Shown here: positions 25,010 through 33,922 of the stretch, piece after piece | How positions within the stretch are numbered: position 1 is the stretch's first letter | Layout: every line of letters starts with the position of its first letter | Assembly (NCBI RefSeq): GCF_000519185.1 | Contig: NZ_JAFA01000012.1 | Coordinates: 62,001 to 126,000 of the forward strand | DNA length: 64,000 nucleotides | From: Paraburkholderia nodosa DSM 21604 | Lineage (GTDB): Bacteria; Pseudomonadota; Gammaproteobacteria; Burkholderiales; Burkholderiaceae | Reading direction: 5' to 3' | Translations under genes and position numbers: made by a program | The notes under the pieces: model-generated | What the model saw: only the letters and a program-made list of their open reading frames with translations | Told to the model about the DNA's origin: nothing | Databases searched by the model: none

Positions 25010-25531
25010 ATGACCGATTCCTCACCCGCAACCGATCCCGATTTCCCCGCCGATGACCCCGCAGCCGAAGCCGAGGTGATCCAGGAAGCGCGCCTGTGGC
25101 GCAAGGACGGCTGGACCGCGCGCGTGATCAAGAACGAGGACGACGACGGCTGGGCCGTCCAAATGATCAAGGACGGCGAGCCGGAGCCTGCACTCGTCGG
25201 CCCGTGGACCATGGGCCGCGACAAGAAGAATCCCAAGCCGCTCGATACGTCGGCGTTCAACACGCTCGTAAAGACCGCTTCAGAGGTGCTGCGCCGGCAC
25301 GAGCAGCAATTGCGCGCGCTGCTGCACAAGCGCGTGAGCGTGCAGACCGCCGAGGGCGATGTGGACGTGACGCTCGACATCGTTCCCGACGAGTACGAGC
25401 CCTACGCGCTCGTCAGCGCGATCGATGCGTTTGGCGAGCAGCTCGCTCAAGCGCGTGTCGCGCCGAACTTCAAGCTCACGAAAGCGCGCGCCGAGGCCTG
25501 GGCCGAAGGCGGTTTCGGGCGTATCGAGTAA
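25010..25531 (+). CDS. conserved-looking hypothetical protein (173 aa)
   Basis: The 173-aa soluble protein has an acidic N-terminus (TDPDFPADDPAAEAE), a beta-rich part (ARLWRKDGWTARVIKNEDDD, GWAVQMI), and a helical part around TLVKTASEVLRRHEQQLRALLHK, ending in GGFGRIE. I do not recognise a characterised domain. There is no signal or membrane segment. It is a single gene that converges with the next at a gap of 3 bp. Confidence 0.7.
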   Translation: MTDSSPATDPDFPADDPAAEAEVIQEARLWRKDGWTARVIKNEDDDGWAVQMIKDGEPEPALVGPWTMGRDKKNPKPLDTSAFNTLVKTASEVLRRHEQQLRALLHKRVSVQTAEGDVDVTLDIVPDEYEPYALVSAIDAFGEQLAQARVAPNFKLTKARAEAWAEGGFGRIE

Positions 25532-25534
25532 ATA

Positions 25535-25984
25535 TCAGAACCCGCCCGCTGACTCCTGCTTGCAGAAGATCGCAGTCAATAGCGGTCCGGCATGGTGGAC
25601 GATGGCGTTATTGCCTGCCGCCGTGAGTGCCGCCTGTACCCTGGCCTGGGTGCCGACCACGACGGCCCCGTAGGCGGAAGGGGCGATGGGCGTGCCGTTG
25701 CCGGTCTTGAAGAGCGGGTCGTCCTTCTGGAAACCCACGATGGCGAACACGCTGAAGCCATAGGCAGTCATGCGCTGGCCGCGCGCGGGCCAGAACGCGT
25801 TGATCGAATTGCTTTCGACCTTCATGGGCTTCGGATCGATCAGGTTTTGCGTGATCAGCCCCGAGATGAAGTCGTGCGCGGACTCGCTGCAGGTCAGCGA
25901 GTCGTCGATGGCGGCGGCGCGGGCATTGCCGGCGAGAAGCGTCAGGAAAGCAAGATAAAGGGCGACAAAGGTAAAGCGTTTCAT
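25535..25984 (-). CDS. secreted hypothetical protein (149 aa)
   Basis: The product begins MKRFTFVALYLAFLTLLAGNARA, a Sec signal peptide (quoted in full only as far as needed: FVALYLAFLTLLAG, cleavage after ARA). The mature part, about 126 residues, carries two Cys (LTCSES near the start and FCKQES near the end) that may form a disulfide, and a helix AHDFISGLITQNLI. It resembles small periplasmic proteins of the Rap1a/Tai-immunity-like type only loosely. It is divergent from the lipid operon at 26196, with 211 bp between. Confidence 0.65.
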   Translation of the reverse strand: MKRFTFVALYLAFLTLLAGNARAAAIDDSLTCSESAHDFISGLITQNLIDPKPMKVESNSINAFWPARGQRMTAYGFSVFAIVGFQKDDPLFKTGNGTPIAPSAYGAVVVGTQARVQAALTAAGNNAIVHHAGPLLTAIFCKQESAGGF

Positions 25985-26195
25985 TGCATGAATGGCGAAA
26001 GTGCGTGCGCCGGGGCCGGCGGACGCATAAGGTCCGGGCTGGCGCGAAGGGTTGCACTCTACGCGTGTTCGGGCAATTCCGCTTGCGGCGCTGCGGGAGC
26101 CGATCCGGCGCGTTGACTTACAAAACCACAAGTTAAAGTCGGACGAACGTCGGAATACCTGCAAGTTTTCTGGAAGGCGTATATATTTCGCGGTT

Positions 26196-26897
26196 ATGAC
26201 CGAAAAAGATAAATCTGTAAAAACGGCTCCGCGAGCGGTGCCGCTGCCGCGCACGTGGGACGCTCGCGCGGCGCGCTGGCTTGTCACCCCGCTCGTACCC
26301 ACGCGCGTTACCCCGAATCATCTGACCACGCTGCGACTCCTGATTGGCGTTGCCGGCGGCTTTTATCTGGCGCGTGGAGATTTTCTGCTTGTCAATATTG
26401 GCGCATTTCTGATCGTACTGTCGAATTTTGTTGATCATACCGACGGTGAGCTGGCGCGTATTAGCGGCAAAACCAGCCGAATCGGGCATTTCTACGATCT
26501 CGCGGCGGACGCGCTCGTCACCATCCTGCTGTTCTTTGGCATGGGCTACGGCCTCGGCGTCGTGGCCGCCCACTCCGGCGCCGAATGGCGTGTGCCGCCG
26601 GCCGTGCTCGGCGGCATCGCGGGCGTCGCGGTCGCCGTGATTTTTTTCCTGCGCATGCGCATCGAGGAAATGGCCGGCAAGGCGGGCACCCAACAGGCGT
26701 TCGCCGGCGGCTTCGAGACTGAGGACGTGTTGTATCTGCTACCCCTTGTCACGCTGACAGGCGTCGTGTCGCCGTTCATTATCGCGGCCTCGATCGGGGC
26801 GCCGTTGTTCGCCATCTGGGTGGTGCTCGACTATGTGCGCGTGACGCGCCGCCTGCCCCCCGCCAAGGAAACCAGTCAGGCGTGGAGCAGCCGATGA
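26196..26897 (+). CDS. CDP-alcohol phosphatidyltransferase family protein
   Basis: The 233-aa membrane enzyme has six hydrophobic segments and a complete catalytic motif D80-x2-D83-G-x2-A-R-x8-G-x3-D101-x3-D105 (seen as DHTDGELAR and GHFYDLAAD). The family transfers a phospho-alcohol between CMP and a second alcohol, as in phosphatidylglycerophosphate, phosphatidylinositol or choline/ethanolamine phospholipid synthesis. It is not PgsA or Pss by context: it leads an operon with an oxygenase, a flippase-like protein and a nucleotidyltransferase, which may supply its CDP-activated alcohol. It overlaps the next gene by 4 bp. Confidence 0.9.
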   Translation: MTEKDKSVKTAPRAVPLPRTWDARAARWLVTPLVPTRVTPNHLTTLRLLIGVAGGFYLARGDFLLVNIGAFLIVLSNFVDHTDGELARISGKTSRIGHFYDLAADALVTILLFFGMGYGLGVVAAHSGAEWRVPPAVLGGIAGVAVAVIFFLRMRIEEMAGKAGTQQAFAGGFETEDVLYLLPLVTLTGVVSPFIIAASIGAPLFAIWVVLDYVRVTRRLPPAKETSQAWSSR

Positions 26898-27703
26898 GCT
26901 TGCAGGCAGAACAAGAACAGGTCGTAGCGCCTCCCGTCCCCGCGCCAGCCCACGCCGCATGTGCGGCGGCCGGCGAGTCGGACGGCGCGATCGGCCGCGC
27001 GCTGCAACCGTTGAACACCGCACGCCTGCGCGACGACTACCAGAGCCAGGGCTCGTTCCTGTATCTCTCCGATTTTCTGCCCGCCGACGCCACGCAACAG
27101 TTGATCGACGCGGCCAACGCGCTGCTTCCCGAAGTCAACCGCAACTATCTGCCGGGCCACAAGGCGGGCGGCAGCGTGAGCCGTCACACCATCGACCGCC
27201 TCGCGCCGTACATCGCCGAGCTTTACCGCTCGCCGCAACTGATCGCGTGGCTCGAAAGGATCACGGGCGACCGCCTGCAGCTATCGCCCGAAGACGACCC
27301 GCACGCTTACGCGCTCTATTACTACACACGCGCCGGCGACCACATCGGCTGGCACTACGACACGTCGTATTACGACGGCCGCCGCTATACGGTGCTGCTC
27401 GGCGTGATCGACGAGTCGTCCTGCAAACTCGACTACGAGCTGCACACGAAAGACCCGAACAAGGCGGATGAACCGGGTTCGGTGCAGTACCCGCCGGGTG
27501 CGCTCATCGTGTTCGACGGCGACAAGCTTCGCCATCGCGTCACGCCGAGCCTCGAAGGCGAAGTGCGCGCGTCGCTCACGCTCGAATACGTGACGAACCC
27601 GAACATGCGGCCGTGGCGGCGTTTCATTTCGAACATGAAGGACGCCATTGCGTACTTCGGTTTCCGCCAGGTGTTCCGCAAGGCGTTGGGAGGCCGGGCG
27701 TGA
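26894..27703 (+). CDS. 2-oxoglutarate/Fe(II)-dependent oxygenase family protein
   Basis: The 269-aa protein has the double-stranded beta-helix iron triad H154-x-D156 (GWHYDTS) and H214 (KLRHRV), with R225 (EVRASLTLEY) positioned for 2-oxoglutarate. The N-terminal 35 residues are Ala/Pro-rich linker. Substrates of the family are hydroxylated small molecules, lipids or proteins; prolyl-4-hydroxylase-like folds look similar. Tight coupling (ATGA both sides) with a phosphatidyltransferase and a flippase-like gene suggests the substrate is the lipid or its headgroup. An alternative start, GTG 26882, adds four residues. Confidence 0.85.
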   Translation: MSLQAEQEQVVAPPVPAPAHAACAAAGESDGAIGRALQPLNTARLRDDYQSQGSFLYLSDFLPADATQQLIDAANALLPEVNRNYLPGHKAGGSVSRHTIDRLAPYIAELYRSPQLIAWLERITGDRLQLSPEDDPHAYALYYYTRAGDHIGWHYDTSYYDGRRYTVLLGVIDESSCKLDYELHTKDPNKADEPGSVQYPPGALIVFDGDKLRHRVTPSLEGEVRASLTLEYVTNPNMRPWRRFISNMKDAIAYFGFRQVFRKALGGRA

Positions 27704-28710
27704 GCCGTGTTGCCATCCTGCTGCTGTCGATCGGCACGGCACTCTTCATTGCGCTGCTCGCCTGGCAGGGGCTCGGGTCGGTAACGGGCGCGCTCGCGGC
27801 CGCCGGCTGGGGCCTGGTCCTCGTCGCGGCGTTCCACGTCGTGCCGCTCGCACTCGACGCGGGGGCGATCGCCGTGCTCTTCGGCAAAGGCGAGCGTGTC
27901 GATCAGCGTGACGCACTGCTCGCGCGGTGGAGCGGCGAATCGGTCAACAGCCTGTTGCCCGCGGGCCAGATCGGCGGCCCCGTGGCGATGGTGCGTCAGC
28001 TCGCGCAGCGCGGCATGTCGATGCGCAACGCGGCGGCGGCCATCACCGTGAGCACGACGCTGCAAGCCGTTGCGCAGATCGTCTTCGCGGTATTCGGCAT
28101 CGCGCTTTTTTCGGCCTACGCCGCCAATGGCGCGCCGCGCGATCTCGGCGTCGCCGCGCTGATCGCGACCGCCGTGCTCGGCGGCCTGATCGCGCTGTTC
28201 TATGTCGCGCAGCGCCGCGGTCTGTTCGGCCGCCTGCTGCGTCTCGCTTCGAAAGTGTTCGGCAAGCGCGACTGGTCGACGCTCGCCACGCGCGCCGACG
28301 CCATCGACGAAGCCGTGAAGTCGCTATACGCCCGGCGTGGCCGCGTGGCGGCCAGCTTCGCGCTGAGCCTCGCGGGCTGGCTCGTGGGCACGGTGGAAGT
28401 GTGGCTCGCGCTGCGCTTTCTCGGCCATCCCGTAGGCTGGATCGATGCGCTGCTGCTCGAGAGCATCGGCCAGGCGATTCGCGGCGCGGCCTTCGCCATT
28501 CCTGGTTCGCTGGGCGTGCAGGAGGGCGGTTATCTGCTGCTCGCGCCGCTCGTCGGCCTGCCGCCCGAGGCGGCGCTCGCGCTCTCGCTTGCCAAGCGCG
28601 CGCGAGAAATCCTGCTCGGCTTGCCGGGCCTTCTATATCTGCATTTCAGCGAACGTAGCTGGCAACGCCGGCGCGCCTTGCGCGTCCCCGCTGTCGAAGT
28701 CGCCGATTGA
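27700..28710 (+). CDS. HpnL/lysylphosphatidylglycerol-synthase-type transmembrane protein (putative lipid flippase)
   Basis: The 336-aa polytopic protein starts with GTG overlapping the oxygenase stop codon. It has about seven to eight membrane spans and the family segments ESVNSLLPAGQIGGP and IRGAAFAIPGSLGVQEGGY, the pattern of the UPF0104/AglD/HpnL and MprF flippase-domain family. MprF's related domain flips lysyl-PG and HpnL is needed for hopanoid-linked traits, so lipid translocation is the natural guess. Lipid specificity cannot be read from sequence. The operon position fits exporting the lipid made by its neighbours. Confidence 0.85.
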   Translation: MSRVAILLLSIGTALFIALLAWQGLGSVTGALAAAGWGLVLVAAFHVVPLALDAGAIAVLFGKGERVDQRDALLARWSGESVNSLLPAGQIGGPVAMVRQLAQRGMSMRNAAAAITVSTTLQAVAQIVFAVFGIALFSAYAANGAPRDLGVAALIATAVLGGLIALFYVAQRRGLFGRLLRLASKVFGKRDWSTLATRADAIDEAVKSLYARRGRVAASFALSLAGWLVGTVEVWLALRFLGHPVGWIDALLLESIGQAIRGAAFAIPGSLGVQEGGYLLLAPLVGLPPEAALALSLAKRAREILLGLPGLLYLHFSERSWQRRRALRVPAVEVAD

Positions 28711-28738
28711 CCTTTTTTCTCCCAAGGAACGTTTGCGC

Positions 28739-29518
28739 ATGCGCGCCATCATTCTCGCGGCAGGCCTCGGCCTGCGCCTTCAGCAACACGCTGGAGAACA
28801 GTTTCCGAAATGTCTGCTGCAGTTCGAGGGCGTGACGCTGCTCGAACGCCATCTGCAATTGCTGGAAGAGGCGGGCGTGACGGAAGTCGTGCTCGCGCTC
28901 GGCTTCCAGCCTGAGCTGGTCGAGGCCGAACTCAAGCGCATTAGCTGGCCGCACAAGGTCGAGGTCGTGATGAATCCGCGCTTCGACCTGGGCAGCGTGC
29001 TCACGGTGCATCGCACGGCAGAGGCGCTCACGCGCGGCGGCGACGTGCTGCTCATGGACGCCGACGTGCTCTACGACGAACGCGTGTTCGCGCCGCTCGT
29101 GGCGGACGCGGCGCCGGCCAACCGTCTCTTGATCGACCGCGACTTCGAAGCCGGCGACGAGCCCGTGAAGCTGTGCCTGCGCAATGGCGTGCCCGTCGAA
29201 CTGCGCAAGCAGCTGGCGGTCGGTCTGCAATACGACACGATCGGCGAGTCGGTGGGCTTCTTCCGCCTGAACGAAGCGACGGCGCGCCGTTTTGCGCAGA
29301 TCGTCGAAGGCTACGTCGATACGGGCCGCGCGAACCTGCCGCACGAAGAAGCGCTGCGCGACCTGCTGCTCGAACGCGGCGGCGAGTTCGAAACCGCGGA
29401 CGTGACCGGCGCGCCGTGGATCGAGATCGACTTCCCCAATGACGTCACGCGCGCCGCGGAGCAGGTGCTGCCGCAACTGCGTCCCGTGGTGAGCCGCGTG
29501 AAGCAGACGGCTCTCTGA
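28739..29518 (+). CDS. LicC/MobA-like nucleotidyltransferase (putative CDP-alcohol headgroup activation)
   Basis: The 259-aa protein has the nucleotidyltransferase Rossmann fold signature IILAAGLGLRL (residues 4-14) with PK24 (FPKCLL) and the metal-binding LLMDADVLYD. It resembles NTP_transf_3 proteins such as choline-phosphate and inositol-phosphate cytidylyltransferases. Next to a CDP-alcohol phosphatidyltransferase, a CTP-dependent step making CDP-X is more likely than a sugar-nucleotide step. It lies 28 bp after the flippase-like gene with AAGGAAC in front. The activated alcohol is unknown. Confidence 0.8.
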   Translation: MRAIILAAGLGLRLQQHAGEQFPKCLLQFEGVTLLERHLQLLEEAGVTEVVLALGFQPELVEAELKRISWPHKVEVVMNPRFDLGSVLTVHRTAEALTRGGDVLLMDADVLYDERVFAPLVADAAPANRLLIDRDFEAGDEPVKLCLRNGVPVELRKQLAVGLQYDTIGESVGFFRLNEATARRFAQIVEGYVDTGRANLPHEEALRDLLLERGGEFETADVTGAPWIEIDFPNDVTRAAEQVLPQLRPVVSRVKQTAL

Positions 29519-29747
29519 AGCGCATCTGCGCGGATTGCCCGACGCTGATTGCTTGAATCTGGCCGCGAGGTCTGCCTCCGCTTGAAAGCGGCGGCGGGCT
29601 TCGCGGCTTTTGCTTTTGCGGGCGCTTTCGCTTCGTGCCGCACACACAAGGCGCGCCGCTTCATCTGTTGCCGGGTTCCCGTTTTCCGCAACAAGGGCCA
29701 TAATGGCAGCTTTACGCCATCAGCCACGCTGATCGTCGTTCCTGCCC

Positions 29748-31151
29748 ATGCCATTAGCCCTCGGCACATTCATCGTTCCGCTCATTGTCGCGTGCTCGAT
29801 GTTCATGGAGAACGTGGACGGGACGGTCATCGTCACCGCGCTCCCCGCGCTGGCCCGCGATCTCGGGCAGGACCCCATCACACTCAAGCTGGCCGTCACG
29901 AGCTACGTGATCGGCCTTGGCGTGTTCATCCCGATCTGCGGCTGGGTGGCCGATCGCTTCGGCTCGCGCAATGTGTTTCGCACGGCCATCGGCATCTTCA
30001 TGGCGGGGTCGCTGTTGTGCGCGGCTTCGAGGTCGCTCGAGATGTTCGTGGCCGCGCGCTTCGTGCAGGGCATCGGCGGCGCGATGATGGTGCCGGTGGG
30101 CCGGATCATCATCTTCCGCTCGCTGCCCAAATCGGACTTCATTCGCGCGGTGAACTATCTCACGGTGCCCGCGTTGCTCGGGCCGGTCGTGGGGCCGCCG
30201 CTCGGCGGCTTCATCACCACGTATCTGCACTGGCGGCTGATTTTCTTCATCAACATTCCGATTGGCGTGCTCGGCATCTGGCTCGCGAACCGGCATATCG
30301 AGAACATGCATGAGGAGCATCCGGGGCGGCTCGACTGGGTCGGCTTCGTGCTTTCGGCGGGTGGGGCGTCGCTGTTCATGCTCGGCCTCTCGCTCGTGGG
30401 CGGCGAGCTCGTCGCCACTGGCACTGCGGTGACGATGTGCGTGATCGGCGCGTTGCTGCTGGTGGCCTATTGGTTGTATGCGCAACGTGTCGAGCGGCCC
30501 GTGCTCGATCTGAAATTTCTGCGCATCCCCACGTTCAATGCGAGCGTGGCGGGCGGGTCGCTGTTTCGCATCGGGCTTGGCGCCGTGCCTTTTTTGTTAC
30601 CGCTCACGCTGCAGGAAGGGCTCGGCATGACGGCGTTCGCGTCAGGCGCCATCACCTGCGCTTCGGCGTTCGGCTCGATCTTCATGAAGGCGATCGTCTC
30701 GCGCGTGCTCGGGCGCTTCGGCTTTCGCCGCACGCTGATGGTCAATGCGGTGCTCGCGGGCACGGCCATCGCGATATGCGGTTCGTTTTCGCCTGGCATG
30801 CCCGTGTGGCTCATCTGGCTCATCGTGCTCGCGGGCGGGATCTTTCCTTCGCTGCAGTTCACCGGCCTCAATTCGCTCGCCTATGCCGATATTCCGACGC
30901 GCGACATCGGCCGCTCCACGAGCGTAGCAAGCGTGATCCAGCAGGTGTCGCTCGGTCTCGGCGTGACGATCGCGGGCCTCGTGCTGCAGATCTCGCATCG
31001 CGTGCAAGGGCACTCTGCCATCGTCTGGTCCGATTTCTGGCCGGCGTTTCTCGTGGTCGGGCTCTTTTCGGTGGCATCGATTCCGGTGACGATGCGTTTG
31101 CCCGCGAATGCGGGCGAAGAAATTGCCCGCGGCCGGCGCGGCAACGCCTGA
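29748..31151 (+). CDS. DHA2-family MFS drug:H+ antiporter
   Basis: The 467-aa membrane protein has 13-14 predicted spans. Family motifs visible are MENVDGTVIVTALPALARDL (motif with the essential Asp in span 1), GWVADRFGSRNVFRT (motif A loop), and RFVQGIGGAMMVPVGR. It belongs with EmrB/QacA-type exporters, likely driven by proton motive force. No EmrA-type membrane fusion protein or regulator is next to it. A separate unit, 229 bp after the lipid operon. Confidence 0.92.
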   Translation: MPLALGTFIVPLIVACSMFMENVDGTVIVTALPALARDLGQDPITLKLAVTSYVIGLGVFIPICGWVADRFGSRNVFRTAIGIFMAGSLLCAASRSLEMFVAARFVQGIGGAMMVPVGRIIIFRSLPKSDFIRAVNYLTVPALLGPVVGPPLGGFITTYLHWRLIFFINIPIGVLGIWLANRHIENMHEEHPGRLDWVGFVLSAGGASLFMLGLSLVGGELVATGTAVTMCVIGALLLVAYWLYAQRVERPVLDLKFLRIPTFNASVAGGSLFRIGLGAVPFLLPLTLQEGLGMTAFASGAITCASAFGSIFMKAIVSRVLGRFGFRRTLMVNAVLAGTAIAICGSFSPGMPVWLIWLIVLAGGIFPSLQFTGLNSLAYADIPTRDIGRSTSVASVIQQVSLGLGVTIAGLVLQISHRVQGHSAIVWSDFWPAFLVVGLFSVASIPVTMRLPANAGEEIARGRRGNA

Positions 31152-31287
31152 TCCAGTCCAGGACGGGACGTCGTCTTGCACGGCAGCGGAATCAGCGGAT
31201 CGCCGGATCGCAATCGTTTTCCCGGCATGCTATAAGGCCAAGGCAGGTTTCCGGTAGGCCAACAAACCGAATCATGGGGTGAACTCA

Positions 31288-33018
31288 ATGAAGCTGGTTG
31301 AAAAAACGAAAATCTCCGCTGCCGCTCTCGCACTGCTTTCGCTATCCGCTTTGTCCACGGGCTTCCTCGAAGCCACGCCGGCCTTTGCGAAGGATACGCA
31401 GCAACGCCCTGCGGTCCTCAATGCATCGGCCGTGGCCGTTGCCGACAAGTATGCGGCCGACGCCGCCGAGCAGATCTTCAAGGAGGGTGGCAACGCCGTC
31501 GATGCGGCGGTCGCCATCGCCTTCTCGCTCGCCGTGACGTACCCCGAAGCCGGCAACATCGGCGGCGGCGGGTTCATGACGCTCTACGTGAACGGCAAGC
31601 CGTACTTCCTCGACTATCGCGAGCGCGCGCCGCTCGCCGCCACGCGCACGATGTACCTCGACGACAAGGGCAACGTGATCCCGGGCAAAAGCCTGTTCGG
31701 CTATGACGCCGTGGGCGTGCCGGGGACGGTCGAGGGCATGTGGGAAGCGCAGAAGCGCTTCGGCAAGCTGCAATGGAAGCAGGTGCTCGCGCCGGCGATC
31801 AAATACGCGCGCGACGGCTTCGTCGTGGACGAGCAGCTCGCAAAGCGCCGTGAGGCCGCAGAAAAGGACTTCGGCGGCAAGACCAATTTCGACGACTACT
31901 TCGGCAACCTGAAGGAGGGCGTGACGTTCAAGCAGCCCGATCTCGCCAACGTGCTCACGCGCATTGCGAACCAGGGCGCGAAGGACTTCTACGACGGCAA
32001 GACCGCGGACCTGATCGCCGCCTCGATGAAGGGCCACGGCCTCATCACGAAGCGCGACCTGCAGGAGTACAAGGCAGTGTGGCGCCAGCCCGTGGAGGCG
32101 AAGTGGAACGGCTACGAAGTCATCACCGCGCCGCCCCCGAGTTCGGGTGGCGTGGGCCTCGTGCAGCTGCTCAAGATGAAGGCGATGCTCGCGCCGCAAT
32201 TCAAGGACGTGCCGCTCAATTCGCCGCAGTACATCCACCTGATCGCGGAGATCGAGAAACGCGTGTTCGCGGATCGCGCGCAATATCTCGGCGACCCCGA
32301 CTTCTACAAGGTGCCGGTCGCGCAGCTCACCGACGACGCCTACCTCGCGAAGCGCGCCGCCGAAGTCGACCCCGACAAGCCTTCCGACACCAAGAGCGTG
32401 CAGCCGGGCCTCGGCACCTCGATGCCTGAGAAGGCAGAAACCACGCACTTCTCGGTGGTCGACAAGTGGGGCAACGCCGTTTCGAACACGTACACGATCA
32501 ATGGCTACTTCGGATCGGGCGTGGTCGTGCCGGGCGCCGGCATCGTGCTCAACGACGAGATGGACGATTTTGCGTCCAAGCCCGGCGTGCCGAACATGTT
32601 CGGCGTGGTGGGCAGCGACGCGAACTCGATTGCGCCGAAGAAGCGTCCGCTGTCGTCGATGACGCCGACCATCCTCACGAAGGACGGCAAGGTGGCGCTC
32701 GTGATCGGTACGCCGGGCGGGTCGCGCATCTTCACGTCGGTGTTCCAGGTCATCAACAACAACTACGACTTCGACATGCCGTTGAAGGACTCGGTGGCGG
32801 CGATGCGCTTCCACCATCAGTTGCTGCCGCCCAACACGATTTTCTGGGAGCCGTATGCGCCGATCGACGGCGAACTCGCCAAGCAGGTCGAGGCGAAGGG
32901 CTATGTGCTGAAGGCGCAGGATTTCAACGGTGACATTCAGGCGATCCGCATCAACGGCGATACGCCTGACGCGGTTTCCGATCCGCGCGGCCGTGGCGTC
33001 TCGCGCCTGATCCAGTAA
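31288..33018 (+). CDS. ggt: gamma-glutamyltransferase (glutathione hydrolase)
   Basis: The 576-aa precursor has a signal peptide (residues 1-34, cleavage after PAFA) and the Ntn-hydrolase processing site T385-T386-HFSVVD, where self-cleavage makes the catalytic Thr of the small subunit. GGNAVDAAVA near residue 65 and GGGGFMT are conserved. The periplasmic enzyme splits the gamma-glutamyl bond of glutathione and transfers the moiety to water or amino acids. GSRIFTSVFQVI, a substrate-binding Gly-rich loop, is present. Start at 31288 follows GGGGTGAA; an in-frame GTG lies 9 bp upstream. Confidence 0.95.
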   Translation: MKLVEKTKISAAALALLSLSALSTGFLEATPAFAKDTQQRPAVLNASAVAVADKYAADAAEQIFKEGGNAVDAAVAIAFSLAVTYPEAGNIGGGGFMTLYVNGKPYFLDYRERAPLAATRTMYLDDKGNVIPGKSLFGYDAVGVPGTVEGMWEAQKRFGKLQWKQVLAPAIKYARDGFVVDEQLAKRREAAEKDFGGKTNFDDYFGNLKEGVTFKQPDLANVLTRIANQGAKDFYDGKTADLIAASMKGHGLITKRDLQEYKAVWRQPVEAKWNGYEVITAPPPSSGGVGLVQLLKMKAMLAPQFKDVPLNSPQYIHLIAEIEKRVFADRAQYLGDPDFYKVPVAQLTDDAYLAKRAAEVDPDKPSDTKSVQPGLGTSMPEKAETTHFSVVDKWGNAVSNTYTINGYFGSGVVVPGAGIVLNDEMDDFASKPGVPNMFGVVGSDANSIAPKKRPLSSMTPTILTKDGKVALVIGTPGGSRIFTSVFQVINNNYDFDMPLKDSVAAMRFHHQLLPPNTIFWEPYAPIDGELAKQVEAKGYVLKAQDFNGDIQAIRINGDTPDAVSDPRGRGVSRLIQ

Positions 33019-33361
33019 AACCGCAACGCCGATGCGAAACGATGCGCCATGCATGAAGGCAAACCATTTCGCATCGGCAAGCTGGCATGAGGCGGCAAAA
33101 GTTTGCATGACATGAGCGTTTGTCCTCAAATTTGGGGATGCCGCTCCGTTGTTCATCGCGTACTATGCAACCTCCGGCGGAAGACAGCCCTTTGCCGGCG
33201 TGTGTTTTTCTTGGGGCGGCATTTGCCGCCCCATTTTCTTTTCGGCATGTCCGCTGCACGCTTCACAGTCGCACTGCATATTGAATCCGTCAGGCACTAA
33301 GCTCTGACGTTTGCGCCGCCACGCAAGCGAGGCGCGCGCCCACTTCTCATCGCACCCGAGC
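33019..33361. other. intergenic region between ggt and the LuxR-type gene
   Basis: It holds the ggt terminator (33213-33232) and a short AT-balanced leader; no further gene is supported. Confidence 0.5.
33213..33241 (+). terminator. intrinsic terminator of ggt
   Basis: The perfect 8-bp stem GGGGCGGC/GCCGCCCC (33213-33220, 33225-33232) with an ATTT loop is followed by ATTTTCTTTTC. It is about 195 bp downstream of the ggt stop. Confidence 0.75.
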
Positions 33362-33904
33362 ATGGACCTGACGAGCCGCGAACTCGCGTTGATCGCCGAC
33401 GTCTTCAAGCTGCTGGCCGACCATATCTTGCCCGAGGGCGCCTTGCGTCTCGAGGTGGGGCGGCGCCTGCTCGAACTGCTGCGCGCCGATGGCCTGCATG
33501 CGGGCGCGGACTTGTTCGTCTGGTCGGGCGAAGAGAATCTCGAACATCTGCGCATTCGGCGCGGCAAGCGGCGCGAGCATTGCTCCGCTCGGGAACGGGT
33601 GCTGTTCGATCTGGTGCGCCCGGCTTTCATCGCTGCGCTGGCGCGCTCGCGCGCGCAGACGGCGCACGTTCAGCCGCCGCCAACCGACACCTCCACTGCG
33701 GATAACGAAGCAATCAGCCGCCTGACGCGGCGCGAGCGCGACGTGGTCGCGCTCGTGGTGGAAGGGCTGCTCGACAAGGAGATTGCCGAGCGGCTAGGCA
33801 TTTCCTACACGACCGTGCGCACCCATCTCGATCGTTCGTTTCAGAAACTCGGCGTCAGCAACCGCTCGCGCCTCGCGCGGCTCGTGCAGGAGACGCCGCG
33901 CTGA
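33362..33904 (+). CDS. short LuxR-type HTH regulator
   Basis: The 180-aa protein ends with a standard LuxR/GerE HTH domain (LTRRERDVVALVVEGLLDKE and GISYTTVRTHLDRSFQKLGV, residues about 117-172). The N-terminal 110 residues have no recognised receiver or sensor domain and are too short for an autoinducer-binding domain. A frame from TTG 33311 adds 17 residues. It could be a stand-alone regulator or a shortened relative of the LuxR protein at 36039. Target genes unknown. Confidence 0.8.
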   Translation: MDLTSRELALIADVFKLLADHILPEGALRLEVGRRLLELLRADGLHAGADLFVWSGEENLEHLRIRRGKRREHCSARERVLFDLVRPAFIAALARSRAQTAHVQPPPTDTSTADNEAISRLTRRERDVVALVVEGLLDKEIAERLGISYTTVRTHLDRSFQKLGVSNRSRLARLVQETPR

Positions 33905-33922
33905 GGCGCGCCGCGTCTCCCC

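Noticed and set aside
31342..33156. Minus-strand open frame of 604 codons opposite ggt
   Set aside because: Arg/His-rich antisense translation; the + strand shows the complete gamma-glutamyltransferase.
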